Positions 45,038 to 54,016 of a DNA stretch of 64,000 bases are shown here, in pieces (position 1 is the first letter of the stretch; each line of letters opens with the position of its first letter). The notes beneath the pieces are model-generated. The model was given only the letters and a program-made list of their open reading frames with translations, searched no databases and was not told where the DNA came from. The translations under genes were made by a program, and so were the position numbers. The DNA is from Comamonadaceae bacterium (GTDB lineage: Bacteria > Pseudomonadota > Gammaproteobacteria > Burkholderiales > Burkholderiaceae_C). Location: assembly GCA_021299875.1 (NCBI GenBank), contig JAJTEW010000006.1, positions 1-64,000 of the forward strand. Direction: 5' to 3'.

Positions 45038-45449
45038 CGACGCCTCCTGTGGCGCTGGTGTCTGAGTTGGACAGGGACATGGACATGGACATGGCATTCA
45101 GCCAAGCTTGTCCGGCTGGTGTGGCCGCATGGATGCGCACGCGGCGTTGGTCTTCGTCAAGAGCCTCCAGCGCAATCACCCAGTCAGGGGGCGGCAGTTG
45201 CCCTGCCACTTTGTCAGGCCACTCCATCAGCTTCAAACCCGGTCCGACAAAGATGTCGCGAAAGCCCGCGTCTTCCCATTCCTGCGGGTCGTTGAAACGG
45301 TAAAAGTCAAAATGCCATATGGGCCAGGCGCTGTCGCCCGTGCCCGCCTGATGCGGCTCGACCACGGCATAGGTCGGGCTTTTGATGCGGCCCGTGACCC
45401 CGGCGGCACGCAGCAGGTGGCGCACCAAGGCGGTTTTGCCCGCGCCCAA
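45027..45449 (-). pseudogene. tsaE: tRNA t6A synthesis ATPase TsaE, N-terminus missing
   Basis: TsaE works with TsaB and TsaD to make t6A37 in tRNA. The family core is intact: GRIKSPTYAVVEPHQ, IWHFDFYRFNDPQEWEDAGF and LMEWPDKVAG. The only start codon in frame is TTG at 45449, giving MGAGKT, inside the Walker A loop (GNLGAGKT). The frame stays open upstream (AQIWLRGNLGAGKT) but before that reads antisense to queG and has no ATG, GTG or TTG back to a TGA. About 30 N-terminal residues normal for the family are absent. tsaE is essential in many bacteria, so a deletion or an assembly fault at the palindrome 45462-45471 must be considered. Confidence 0.75.
45075..45092 (-). repeat. Hexanucleotide repeat in the tsaE 3' end
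   Basis: Three perfect copies of GGACAT on the plus strand, with partial copies on each side. In TsaE they encode the run AMSMSMSLS. Copy-number change would keep the frame. Confidence 0.75.
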
Positions 45450-46512
45450 GTTGCCGCGCAGCCAGATCTGGGCGCGAGAGTTGGGATTGTCCCAAATTGG
45501 CGTGAGCGGTATCGATTTGTCCTCGGCAGAGCCCGGATTACAGGCTTGGTTGGAGGCGGGTTTTCACGGCAGCATGGCGTACATGGAAAGGCACGGCATG
45601 AAGCGCGCCCGTCCGGCCGAGCTGGTGCCGGGCACGGTGAGCGTGATCACCGCCCGCATGGACTACCTGCCTGCGAACACGCCGCCCGACTGGCTGTCCC
45701 TTGAAACCGCCCGCAGCCTGCAGCCTGGCGAGGCGGTGGTCTCGCTCTATGCCCGGGGGCGTGATTACCACAAGGTTTTGCGCAGTCGCCTGCAAAAACT
45801 GCAGGAACGCATCGCCCAAGCGATTGGCCCCTTTGGCCACCGCGTGTTCACCGATTCGGCCCCGGTCATGGAGGCCGAGCTGGCCACCCGCAGCGGCCTG
45901 GGCTGGCGCGGCAAACACACGCTGGTCCTCTCACGCGAAGCCGGGTCGATGTTTTTTCTGGGCGAATTGTTTGTCGACTTGGCCCTGCCCGAGACGCCCG
46001 CCGCATCGGCGCATTGCGGCCAGTGCACCGCTTGCATGGACCTGTGCCCCACCCAGGCCATCGTCGGGCCCTACCAGTTGGATGCGCGGCGCTGCATTTC
46101 TTATTGGACGATCGAGCACGCCGGTCCGATTGACGAAGCTTTGCGCCCCCTGATCGGCAACCGCATTTACGGCTGCGACGACTGCCAACTGGCTTGCCCA
46201 TGGAACAAGTTTGCCCAGCTCAGCCCCTTGCCCGATTGGGAAACGCGCGAGGGGTTGGGCGCGGGTCGCATCGCAGAGCTGATGTCTTGGAGCGAGAGCG
46301 AATTTTTGCGCCGAACAGAGGGCAGCGCGATTCGGCGCATGGGTCACGCCCGATGGTTGCGCAACTTGGCTTTGGCGGCTGGCAATGCGCTGACTTCTGC
46401 TCAGCTGTCCATCGATGCGCGTTGGGCTTTGAATCAGGCCTTGATCGCCTTGGTTGAGCACCCTGACCCTGTGGTTCAAGAGCAGGTGACTTGGTCGTTG
46501 GCGCGCTTTTGA
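45385..46512 (+). CDS. queG: Epoxyqueuosine reductase QueG, abnormal N-terminus
   Basis: QueG reduces epoxyqueuosine to queuosine in tRNA using cobalamin and two [4Fe-4S] clusters. The cluster motifs CGQCTACMDLCPTQAI and GCDDCQLACPWNKFAQLSPL and the core RARPAELVPGTVSVITARM are intact. Family homology begins only at about residue 26 (IWARELGLSQIGVSGIDLS). The residues before it (from ATG 45385, or TTG 45382) are the antisense of tsaE and resemble no QueG. The natural first 20 or so residues are missing, at the same point where tsaE breaks. The catalytic domain could still fold. Confidence 0.85.
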   Translation: MRPVTPAARSRWRTKAVLPAPKLPRSQIWARELGLSQIGVSGIDLSSAEPGLQAWLEAGFHGSMAYMERHGMKRARPAELVPGTVSVITARMDYLPANTPPDWLSLETARSLQPGEAVVSLYARGRDYHKVLRSRLQKLQERIAQAIGPFGHRVFTDSAPVMEAELATRSGLGWRGKHTLVLSREAGSMFFLGELFVDLALPETPAASAHCGQCTACMDLCPTQAIVGPYQLDARRCISYWTIEHAGPIDEALRPLIGNRIYGCDDCQLACPWNKFAQLSPLPDWETREGLGAGRIAELMSWSESEFLRRTEGSAIRRMGHARWLRNLALAAGNALTSAQLSIDARWALNQALIALVEHPDPVVQEQVTWSLARF

Positions 46513-46525
46513 ACATTCGGCTTGT

Positions 46526-47413
46526 TCATGGTGGTGAAGCGCGCTGACCAAACCACGCTGCCAAGCTCATTTTTCGCAGGGACTCAGTGGTTCTGATTTG
46601 AGGATTGGAGGGCGGTGTCATGCGTTGTAATCTTTCTTGTTCTTCAACGCCTGAGCGGGTCGCTGTGAAGACATCCTCCCAGGTGCTTTGTGGTGCAAAG
46701 TGGGGGCCTAAAAGTTGTCCGATGAACCAGGTGTTTTTCTCATGGTAACTGCAACCAAAGGAGTTTCGGTCGGCGGCTGAAGCTGACAAGACCATTCTGT
46801 TCGGACCTTGCAGCGCGTCAACGAAAGAGCCCGAGTAGCAAGCCGACAACAAAAGTGTGACTTGGGTGCGGGGGTGAAGTTGGTCCAACCAAGTCTTGAG
46901 TTGGGCGGTGCGAAGGGGTGGGTGGTATTGGTTGCCAATGTTGACCGACAAAACCCCTGGTGAGCCATGTGTCGAAACCAAGACCGTCAAGGACATCGGT
47001 TGCGCCTGAGACCAGGCGGCCAAATGGCGAAAAACCCGCTCCAAATTGGGCGTTGTCGCAAAAGGAAATTGCAGTTGCTGCGTTTCGATTTGGTTGCTCA
47101 ACAGAATGGAAACCGTCTTGGGCTGGAAGGATTGCAGGCTTTTTTCCATCGACAAGATGTCTCTTTGAAAAACCAATGACTGCGAATGTTGCGCCGAGCC
47201 CACGAACACGTGTTTGTGCTCGTCTGCGGCCTGTTGCCGCCATTGTGATTCAACCTGTTGAAGCTGTTGCTGTAACAAGGCATCCGACTGTTTTTTGGCC
47301 TCTTCTTTTTGTGGGGTCAGTGCACAGGCTGCCAAGGCGCTGATCAAGCCCATCAAAAGACAACTGCGTCCAACCCCCATCAACGCTTGAGACCAGGTTT
47401 TATGGAAATTCAT
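46526..47413 (-). CDS. C13-family (legumain/caspase-like) cysteine peptidase lipoprotein
   Basis: A 295-residue protein with a lipoprotein signal ending LMGLISALAACAL (lipobox LAAC). A short coiled-coil-like stretch (EEAKKQSDALLQQQLQQVES) follows. The catalytic domain has the clan CD layout: hydrophobic strand then His-Gly (LTVLVSTHGSPG, about residue 148) and a second strand then Ala-Cys (VTLLLSACYSGSF, about 192). This matches peptidase family C13. I chose ATG at 47413 (MNFHKTWSQALM). The target in the envelope is unknown. It is convergent with queG, 13 bases apart. Confidence 0.82.
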   Translation of the reverse strand: MNFHKTWSQALMGVGRSCLLMGLISALAACALTPQKEEAKKQSDALLQQQLQQVESQWRQQAADEHKHVFVGSAQHSQSLVFQRDILSMEKSLQSFQPKTVSILLSNQIETQQLQFPFATTPNLERVFRHLAAWSQAQPMSLTVLVSTHGSPGVLSVNIGNQYHPPLRTAQLKTWLDQLHPRTQVTLLLSACYSGSFVDALQGPNRMVLSASAADRNSFGCSYHEKNTWFIGQLLGPHFAPQSTWEDVFTATRSGVEEQERLQRMTPPSNPQIRTTESLRKMSLAAWFGQRASPP

Positions 47414-47483
47414 CGGTGTTTCCTTTGGCAGGATGGCTGAAGTAGAGCAGATACTGTGAATTCTAAAGATCGCTGAGCCGTCT

Positions 47484-48389
47484 TCAGCGCAGCACGCCCA
47501 GTGCAAAAGGCAGGCTCAGCATGCCGCCCAGGGTGGACAGGGTGACCAAGCCCGCGACATAGGGCCCGTTGTAGCCCATGCGTGCGGCCAACACATAACA
47601 GGTCGATGCCGTGGGCAGCGCTGAAAAAGCCAACAAGATGGTGGACTGCACCGTGTCAAGCCGGAACAGCAGACACATGCCCAATGCGATCAAAGGCATG
47701 ACCAGGTGTTTGATCGTCAGCACACAAGCGCCCAACAACTTGCCTTGTCGCAAAGAGTCCAGCTGCATGCCTGCACCGGCGGCCATCAAGCCCAGCGCCA
47801 AAGACGCCGAGCCAATGCGGCTGACGCTGGGCTCGATCCAAGCGGGCAACCGAAAGCCCAGCAAATTGGCCACCAAGCCAGACGCCGTGGCGATGATCAG
47901 CGGGTTGCGCAGCAGCTCACGGACAAAGCCGGTTTTGGCCTGGCGCGCCATGGGCCAGACCGCGCCAATATTGAACAAGGGCACACAAAAACCAATCAGC
48001 ACGGCGATGAGCAGCAAGCCCTGAGGTCCTGCCAAGCGCTCGGCCAGTGCCAAACCAATGAAGGAGTTGAAGCGAAAGGCCACCTGGGCACTGGCGGCGT
48101 GGTCGCGCCGGTCCAAACGGGGGCCAATGAGGGGCCAATAGGGCAGACTGTAAGACAGCAAAATGGTGCATGCCGCCAGGCTCAAGCCCGCGCCGATCAG
48201 GCTGGAGGCGGCCACCACATCGAGTGGGCTTTTCACAATCGAGTGAAACAGCAGCACCGGAAACAAGAAAAAATAAACCAGGCTATCGACTTGTTGCCAC
48301 ACCGAACGGTTCAGGGCCGTGAAGCGGCAAATCAAATAGCCGCACAAGATCAAGGAAAAATCAGGGAAGAGAAGTTCAGCAAAGTTCAC
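47484..48389 (-). CDS. AEC-family transporter (auxin efflux carrier-like)
   Basis: A 301-residue membrane protein with about ten hydrophobic segments (for example DSLVYFFLFPVLLFHSIVKS and FSALPTASTCYVLAARMGYN). These features match AEC/BASS-like permeases for organic acids or related solutes. Start is uncertain: GTG at 48389 (NFAELLFPDFSLILCGYLI follows) matches the usual family N-terminus, but no good ribosome site is visible; an in-frame upstream start at 48425 would add 12 residues. It is divergent from a Bug protein gene. Confidence 0.85.
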   Translation of the reverse strand: MNFAELLFPDFSLILCGYLICRFTALNRSVWQQVDSLVYFFLFPVLLFHSIVKSPLDVVAASSLIGAGLSLAACTILLSYSLPYWPLIGPRLDRRDHAASAQVAFRFNSFIGLALAERLAGPQGLLLIAVLIGFCVPLFNIGAVWPMARQAKTGFVRELLRNPLIIATASGLVANLLGFRLPAWIEPSVSRIGSASLALGLMAAGAGMQLDSLRQGKLLGACVLTIKHLVMPLIALGMCLLFRLDTVQSTILLAFSALPTASTCYVLAARMGYNGPYVAGLVTLSTLGGMLSLPFALGVLR

Positions 48390-48542
48390 ACTGCTAGGAT
48401 AACAAAGCCTGGGCCGGGCCAGCACTGGGCCCTGTCACTGGGGTTCGGGTGTTGGTATATTGGCTGGCTGAGTGGGACTGCCTCTGTTTGGCCTCCTACC
48501 TCTTTGTCCCTATGATGGACCCCTTTTTCAGGAGTTTTTTAC

Positions 48543-49517
48543 ATGAAGCGTCTTTCTTTTGTTTCTGTCGCTGGATTGGCCGCGACCGTCTTGGCCAGCG
48601 GCAGTGTTTGGGCGCAGGCTTATCCCAACAAAACCATCCGTTTGCAAGTGCCGTTTGCACCTGGCGGCACAACCGACATCGTGGCCCGCGTGATTGCCGA
48701 GCCCTTGGGCAAAGTTTTGGGTCAAAGCGTCATCGTTGAAAACAAAGCCGGTGGCGGTGGTGTGGTCGGGGCAACTGAAACCGCACGGACTGCACCCGAC
48801 GGCTATAACTTGGGCATGGCCACGGTGTCGACCACGGCCGCCAACCCAGCCATCAACCCCAAGATTCCGTACAACGTCCTGACCGACTTCACCCCCATCA
48901 TCAACATCGCGGCCACACCCAACGTGATCGCAGTGCACCCCAGTTTTCCGGCCAAGGACTACGCAGGCTTTTTGGCCGAAGTCCGTAAAAATCCCGGCAA
49001 GTACTCTTATGCCTCATCGGGCACAGGCGGCATTGGTCACCTGCAAACCGAGTTGTGGAAGAGCCTGACCGGCACCTTCATCACCCATATCCCCTACCGC
49101 GGTGCAGGCCCAGCCCTGAACGACACCGTGGCTGGCCAAGTGCCGATCATTTTTGACAACCTGCCTTCGGCTTTGCCGTTCATCCAATCTGGCCGTTTGG
49201 TGCCCATCGTGGTCGCCGCGCCCCAGCGCCTGACACAGCTGCCCAACGTGCCCACCTTCAAGGAAGTGGGTTTGGAGCCGGTCAACCGCATGGCTTACTA
49301 CGGCATCTTGGGACCCAAGAACTTGCCCAAGGAAGTGGTTGACAAAATCAGTGCTGGCGTGAAAAAAGCCCTGCAAGAGTCGGGTGTGACCAAGCGCATC
49401 AACGACACCGGCTCTTTGGTGGTGGCCAACACGCCGGAAGAGTTCACGGCCCAGATCAAGGCCGAGTTCGAGGTGTACAAGAAAGTCGTTGACCAGCAAA
49501 AACTCAAGCTGGACTGA
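48543..49517 (+). CDS. Bug-family tripartite tricarboxylate transporter binding protein (second)
   Basis: A periplasmic binding protein of 324 residues. The Sec signal peptide [20 protein letters not shown] precedes [20 protein letters not shown]. Other blocks are [60 protein letters not shown] and [15 protein letters not shown]. The ligand is unknown. AGGAG is 10 bases before the ATG. It is separate from the Bug gene at 36498 and clearly different in sequence. Confidence 0.93.
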   Translation: MKRLSFVSVAGLAATVLASGSVWAQAYPNKTIRLQVPFAPGGTTDIVARVIAEPLGKVLGQSVIVENKAGGGGVVGATETARTAPDGYNLGMATVSTTAANPAINPKIPYNVLTDFTPIINIAATPNVIAVHPSFPAKDYAGFLAEVRKNPGKYSYASSGTGGIGHLQTELWKSLTGTFITHIPYRGAGPALNDTVAGQVPIIFDNLPSALPFIQSGRLVPIVVAAPQRLTQLPNVPTFKEVGLEPVNRMAYYGILGPKNLPKEVVDKISAGVKKALQESGVTKRINDTGSLVVANTPEEFTAQIKAEFEVYKKVVDQQKLKLD

Positions 49518-49526
49518 TGCCAGTCC

Positions 49527-50435
49527 ATGCACGAGAGCAGCCAGAATGCCATTGACGGCTTTGCCGAGGCGCTCTGGCTGGAGGACGGACTGGCCATCCA
49601 CACCTTGGCCGCTTACCGTCAAGACCTGTCCCTCTTCGCCACCTGGCTTTTTTTAGCGCACAAGCTGGCGCTGGAGGCGACCCAAGAACACCACCTGCAG
49701 GCTTACTTTGCCGAGCGCCATGGCCAAACCAAGGCCACATCGGCCAACCGCAGGCTCAGCGTGTTCAAGCGCTTTTTCCGTTGGGCATTGCGTGAGCGCC
49801 GCACGTCGGTTGATCCCACTTTGCGCCTGTTGGCCGCCAAACAAGCGCTGCGTGTGCCCAAGACTTTGGGTGAGTCCCAAGTGGACGCTTTGTTGTGTGC
49901 GCCGGATGTGGACACCCATCTGGGTTTGCGGGACCGCGCCATGTTGGAGCTGATGTATGCCAGCGGCTTGCGCGTGAGCGAGTTGGTCGACCTCAAAACG
50001 CTGCATGTGTCCTTGAACGAAGGTGTGCTGCGCATCATGGGCAAGGGCAGCAAAGAACGCTTGGTGCCTTTTGGCGAAGAGGCGCGTGAATGGCTGCAGC
50101 GTTACATGGCGCAGGCCAGGCCCGCCATGTTGGGCCAGCGGCAGACCGAAGACCTCTTCATCACCACCAGCGGCCCCAAGCCCGGCACAGGCATGTCGCG
50201 CGTCATGTTTTGGAATTTGGTTAAGCGTTACGCGATCGAGGCGGGCATCACCGCGCCGCTGTCACCGCACACCTTGCGCCACGCCTTTGCGACGCACTTG
50301 CTCAACCACGGCGCCGATTTGCGGGCGGTACAAATGCTGCTGGGCCATGCCGACATTTCGACCACCACCATTTACACCCATGTGGCGCGTGAACGCCTCA
50401 AGACCCTGCACGCCCAGCACCACCCCAGGGGGTGA
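49527..50435 (+). CDS. xerD: Tyrosine recombinase XerD
   Basis: XerD, with XerC, resolves chromosome dimers at dif. The 302-residue protein has an N-terminal SAM-like core-binding domain (about 5-100) and a catalytic domain with the complete RKHRHY set: Arg in YASGLRVSELVDLK, Lys in MGKGSKERLVPF, His and Arg in LSPHTLRHAFATHLLNHGAD, His in LLGHADISTT and the nucleophile in TIYTHVARERL. Housekeeping context and full length make a phage integrase unlikely. Confidence 0.93.
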   Translation: MHESSQNAIDGFAEALWLEDGLAIHTLAAYRQDLSLFATWLFLAHKLALEATQEHHLQAYFAERHGQTKATSANRRLSVFKRFFRWALRERRTSVDPTLRLLAAKQALRVPKTLGESQVDALLCAPDVDTHLGLRDRAMLELMYASGLRVSELVDLKTLHVSLNEGVLRIMGKGSKERLVPFGEEAREWLQRYMAQARPAMLGQRQTEDLFITTSGPKPGTGMSRVMFWNLVKRYAIEAGITAPLSPHTLRHAFATHLLNHGADLRAVQMLLGHADISTTTIYTHVARERLKTLHAQHHPRG

Positions 50436-51332
50436 TCAGTCCAGCCGCGCGACCGTGACGGCCACTTCCAAGGTGTGCGCACCACCGCCTTGCAGCACGC
50501 CGCGCAGCGGCGAGACATCGGCAAAGTCGCGGCCCACAGCCAAACGCACATAGTCAACGCCTGGGCTGGCCCATCCTGTTCGGTTGTTCGTGGGGTCCAA
50601 GTCCAGCCAGCCTTGGCAGGCGTGGGTGGCCAGCTCGGGCAGGTAAACCGAGGCCCAAGCATGAGAAGCATCGCTGCCCAATAAACGGGGCTGGCCAGGC
50701 GGGGGTTGGGTCAGCAGGTAGCCGCTGACATAGTGGGCGGGCAAGCCGAGCGAGCGCAGGCAAGCCACCAAAATATGGGCAAAGTCTTGGCACACGCCGC
50801 GTTGCTGGGCCAGCGCTTCGAGGGCCGGGGTGTTGATGTCGGTGCTGGCGGTTTCATAGCGCAAGTCGCGGTGCATGCGCGCCGTGAGTTCTTGGGCGGC
50901 TTGCACCAAGGGGCGACCGGGTGTGAAGCTGCTTTGCGCATAGGCCAAAAACGCTTCGTGCACCGGTGCATGGTGTGAGCCAAACACACAGCGGCTGTGC
51001 ACGTCGCCCGCTTGGCCTGCCCGGTAACGAAAATGTTCGCGCACCGATTCCCAGCTTTGGGCGCTGGTGGCTTCGGGTGTTTCGTGGGTTTCAACCTCAC
51101 TGCAGGCCCGCACCCACAAGCCGTCGTGCGGGTGTGTCAATGCCCAATAGGCGCGGTGGTTCAAAAAAGCGTCGATGTTGTGCTGCACCGTGGCAACCGG
51201 TTCGATTTGTAAGGTGTGGTGAATGACTTTTTGGCAAGGGGTGTTGGCCGCTTGCAGGTGCGCCACATGCTGCGCGGTTTGCACGGCGGGGCTGTAGCGG
51301 TAGCGGGTGTCGTGGGTGATGGACAGGCGCAT
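50436..51332 (-). CDS. Transglutaminase-like protein with N-terminal beta domain
   Basis: A 298-residue cytoplasmic protein. Residues 1-90 form the bacterial transglutaminase-like N-terminal domain (MRLSITHDTRYRYSPAVQTA), followed by the TGc papain-like domain with the catalytic triad Cys in RGVCQDFAHILVACLRSLGL, His in DASHAWASVYLPEL and Asp in GWLDLDPTNN. Such proteins probably hydrolyse or transfer amide bonds. It is third in a minus-strand set after a DUF2126 transglutaminase and an ATP-grasp/alpha-E fusion. I chose ATG at 51332; the longer frame overlaps the fusion gene. Confidence 0.9.
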   Translation of the reverse strand: MRLSITHDTRYRYSPAVQTAQHVAHLQAANTPCQKVIHHTLQIEPVATVQHNIDAFLNHRAYWALTHPHDGLWVRACSEVETHETPEATSAQSWESVREHFRYRAGQAGDVHSRCVFGSHHAPVHEAFLAYAQSSFTPGRPLVQAAQELTARMHRDLRYETASTDINTPALEALAQQRGVCQDFAHILVACLRSLGLPAHYVSGYLLTQPPPGQPRLLGSDASHAWASVYLPELATHACQGWLDLDPTNNRTGWASPGVDYVRLAVGRDFADVSPLRGVLQGGGAHTLEVAVTVARLD

Positions 51333-51346
51333 AGGGTTTCGGCTTA

Positions 51347-54016
51347 TCAGACACTGACGCTGAAGCGGGCTTCGCCGCTGTGCGTGAAAAACAGGGCGCA
51401 CAGCTGGTCCGAGACTTGCCTGGCTGCGCTTTCGCAATCGTTCAAAGTGTTTTGCAATGGCAAAGGCGGGTCGTTGTCGCTCAAGGCTGCGCCGACAGGC
51501 CAGAGCGACGCGGCGTTGACGCCATGCCAATCGGGCAAACCTTGGGCCAAAGCCAAGGTGGCCCCATCGGCCAGCGTGCCCATGCGCCGCAGACGACCGC
51601 GCAAGGTGTGCGCCACCCAGCCGAGCGACCGCGGGTTGTCCGGATCGGTCACCAGCAGTTCGATCAGGGCTTGGGGTGTTCGGCTTTGTTGGTGTTGGGC
51701 ATGGAAACTGATGGTGCTGTCAAACAGCTCGAGCACCGCATCGAACCCGGCTTGCTCGGCGATCAGGCCCAACTGCACTGCTTCGCTCAAGGCGTGGGAT
51801 AAAAACGCCAGGCGTTCAATGTGGCGACCCATCGAGAGAAAACGCCAACCGTCGTCACGGCTCATGCGGTCGGTTTGTGCCCCTGTGAGGGCGGCCAGCA
51901 TTTGGCTGGTGTCTGCCAAGAGACCTTGCACCGATGCGGTATCAAGGACGGTGCCCCGTTGTGCGCTCGGCGTTTCAGGTGCACTCAGGTCTTCGTGCGG
52001 TTTGAAAAATCGCGCTTCGGCCTGCTCGAGCAACCGCCAGTGCTCGGGCGACAGGCGCTCACGCACCGAGGCCGCGGCCAGTCGTACCGAGCGCAAGTTG
52101 AAGCCGACGCTGGTGGCCAGCTCTTGGTCCCACAGCCCCGCGATCAGGGAGCGCTCAAACACCCGGTGCGCTTGGCCTGCAGGGGGCACACCGGCCGGCA
52201 CCAAGCCATGGTGGGTGGCCATGCGGGTGATGAAGTTCAGCAGACAAGGCAGGTTCTGGTTTTCTCCGTTCAGAACTTCCAGACCCAGACGCACCAAGCG
52301 CAAGGTGTTTTCGGTGCGTTCGGTATAACGACCCATCCAGAACAGGTTTTCTGCGGCACGGCTCGTGACCAGGCGCTGGCGCTGTGCGCTGGCATCGCTG
52401 GCGGTCGGTATGCGGCTGGTGGCCGAGGGCGGGGCAGGCGGTGTGGACTGGGATGGCGTTTGCACCCACACGTCGGCGCTGGAGCCGCCGCGTTGCATCG
52501 TGGCGATGCCTTCGCGTGTGCCCAAGCGGGCCAAGCCGCCGGGCAAGACTTGCCAACCGCCTTGCGCATCGGTGACGGCAAAGACCCGCAACACCACCGG
52601 TCGCGACCCGATGCTGGAGTCGCCATCGGTTCGGGCTTGCCAAGTGGGTTGGTGCGACAAGGGCAACCACGACTGCAGCGTGTGGGCGTCGGGGTCGCGC
52701 AAGATGCGGCCTGCCCATTCGTTCTGCTCTTGGCGTGACAGGCTGTGGCCCAGCACGGGCTCAAAGCTTTGACGGTCGGTGTGGTACGGGTAAGTGGGTT
52801 TGATCACGCAGCTGGGGATGCGGGGCAACACGTCTTGCAGCGCAGCAGCTTCGCCGCACCACCAGCTGGGGATGGCGGGAAGCACCAGCGCTTGGCCCAA
52901 CAGGGTTTTGGCCAGTGCCGGCATGAAACCCAGCAGCGCGTTCGATTCCAAAAACCCCGAGCCAGGGGTGTTGGCCACCAGGACGTTGCCGCTGCGCACC
53001 GCCTGCAGCAGACCGGGCACACCCAAGCTGGACTCAGCGCGCAGCTCCAGCGGGTCCAGCCAGTCGTCGTCCACGCGTTTGAGCAAGCCGTGCACTGGCT
53101 GCAGGCCTTGCAAGGTTTTGAGGTACAGCTTTTGGTCGCGCACCGTCAGGTCGTTGCCCTGCACCAAGCTCAGGCCCAGATAGCGGGCCAGGTAAGCGTG
53201 TTCAAAATAGGTTTCGTTGTAGGGGCCGGGGGTCAAGAGCGCGATGTGCGCCAAGGCACCGGCTGGGCTTCTGGCCTTGATCCCGTCGATCAGCGTGCGG
53301 TAGGTCTGTGCCAGGCGCTGCACGGGCATGGCCTCAAAGGCTTGCGGAAATTGCCGCGACACGATCTGCCGGTTTTCGATCAAGTAGCCCAAACCCGAAG
53401 GCGCTTGTGTGCGCTGGGACAGCAGCCACCAAAGGCCGTCCGGCCCACGCGCCAAATCAAACGCGGCCAAGGACAAAAAACGCCCACCCACCGGGGCCAC
53501 GCCGTGCATGGCGGGCAAATACGCCGGGTGGCCTTGCACCAAAGCAGCGGGCAGTTGGCCACTCAGCACCAGTTGCTGCGGCCCATAGGCGTCGGCCATG
53601 ATGTTTTCCAGCAATTGCATGCGCTGCAGCACGCCCGATTCAATCTGCTGCCAATCGTTGTGGCCCAGCATGAGCGGGAACAAATCCAGCGACCAAGGGC
53701 GTTGCGGTTGGTCGGCGGCGGCGTACACGTTGTAGGTGATGCCGTTGTCGCGCACTTGCCGCTGCACGTGTTGCATTTGGGTGTTCAGCTCGGCTTCGCA
53801 GGCCTGCGCTGACTTGTCCAGTGGGTCGATGAAGCGCTGCCACAGGCTGCTCACGGTCTGCGTCGCCAGGGGGAGGCTGGGAGTTGGGTTGGGCGGGGTG
53901 ACCGCGCCCCGCAGCTCGTCCCAATGCCCAGCGGGTGCCCGCTCTTGCTCAAGCGCCAACCAGTTCAGGGTGTGCGCTTCGTGGGTGGTGTTCGGTGATT
54001 GCGAAGGCCCATTCAT
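51347..54016 (-). CDS. Circularly permuted ATP-grasp fused to alpha-E domain
   Basis: An 889-residue fusion. Residues 80-540 form a circularly permuted type 2 ATP-grasp ligase (DUF404/DUF407 type), with DNGITYNVYAAADQPQRPWS, LLTPGPYNETYFEHAYLARY, RVDDDWLDPLELRAESSLGV and LPGGLARLGTREGI. From about residue 550 an alpha-helical alpha-E domain (DUF403) starts at SRAAENLFWMGRYTERTENT. Stand-alone versions of both halves occur in this window at 60384-62827. ATP-grasp enzymes ligate carboxylates to amines; substrate and product here are unknown. It overlaps the DUF2126 gene by 4 bases. Confidence 0.9.
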   Translation of the reverse strand: MNGPSQSPNTTHEAHTLNWLALEQERAPAGHWDELRGAVTPPNPTPSLPLATQTVSSLWQRFIDPLDKSAQACEAELNTQMQHVQRQVRDNGITYNVYAAADQPQRPWSLDLFPLMLGHNDWQQIESGVLQRMQLLENIMADAYGPQQLVLSGQLPAALVQGHPAYLPAMHGVAPVGGRFLSLAAFDLARGPDGLWWLLSQRTQAPSGLGYLIENRQIVSRQFPQAFEAMPVQRLAQTYRTLIDGIKARSPAGALAHIALLTPGPYNETYFEHAYLARYLGLSLVQGNDLTVRDQKLYLKTLQGLQPVHGLLKRVDDDWLDPLELRAESSLGVPGLLQAVRSGNVLVANTPGSGFLESNALLGFMPALAKTLLGQALVLPAIPSWWCGEAAALQDVLPRIPSCVIKPTYPYHTDRQSFEPVLGHSLSRQEQNEWAGRILRDPDAHTLQSWLPLSHQPTWQARTDGDSSIGSRPVVLRVFAVTDAQGGWQVLPGGLARLGTREGIATMQRGGSSADVWVQTPSQSTPPAPPSATSRIPTASDASAQRQRLVTSRAAENLFWMGRYTERTENTLRLVRLGLEVLNGENQNLPCLLNFITRMATHHGLVPAGVPPAGQAHRVFERSLIAGLWDQELATSVGFNLRSVRLAAASVRERLSPEHWRLLEQAEARFFKPHEDLSAPETPSAQRGTVLDTASVQGLLADTSQMLAALTGAQTDRMSRDDGWRFLSMGRHIERLAFLSHALSEAVQLGLIAEQAGFDAVLELFDSTISFHAQHQQSRTPQALIELLVTDPDNPRSLGWVAHTLRGRLRRMGTLADGATLALAQGLPDWHGVNAASLWPVGAALSDNDPPLPLQNTLNDCESAARQVSDQLCALFFTHSGEARFSVSV

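Noticed and set aside
49527..50435. Phage or island integrase
   Set aside because: The product has XerD length and the full RKHRHY set, sits among housekeeping genes, and has no att-like repeats or phage genes near it.
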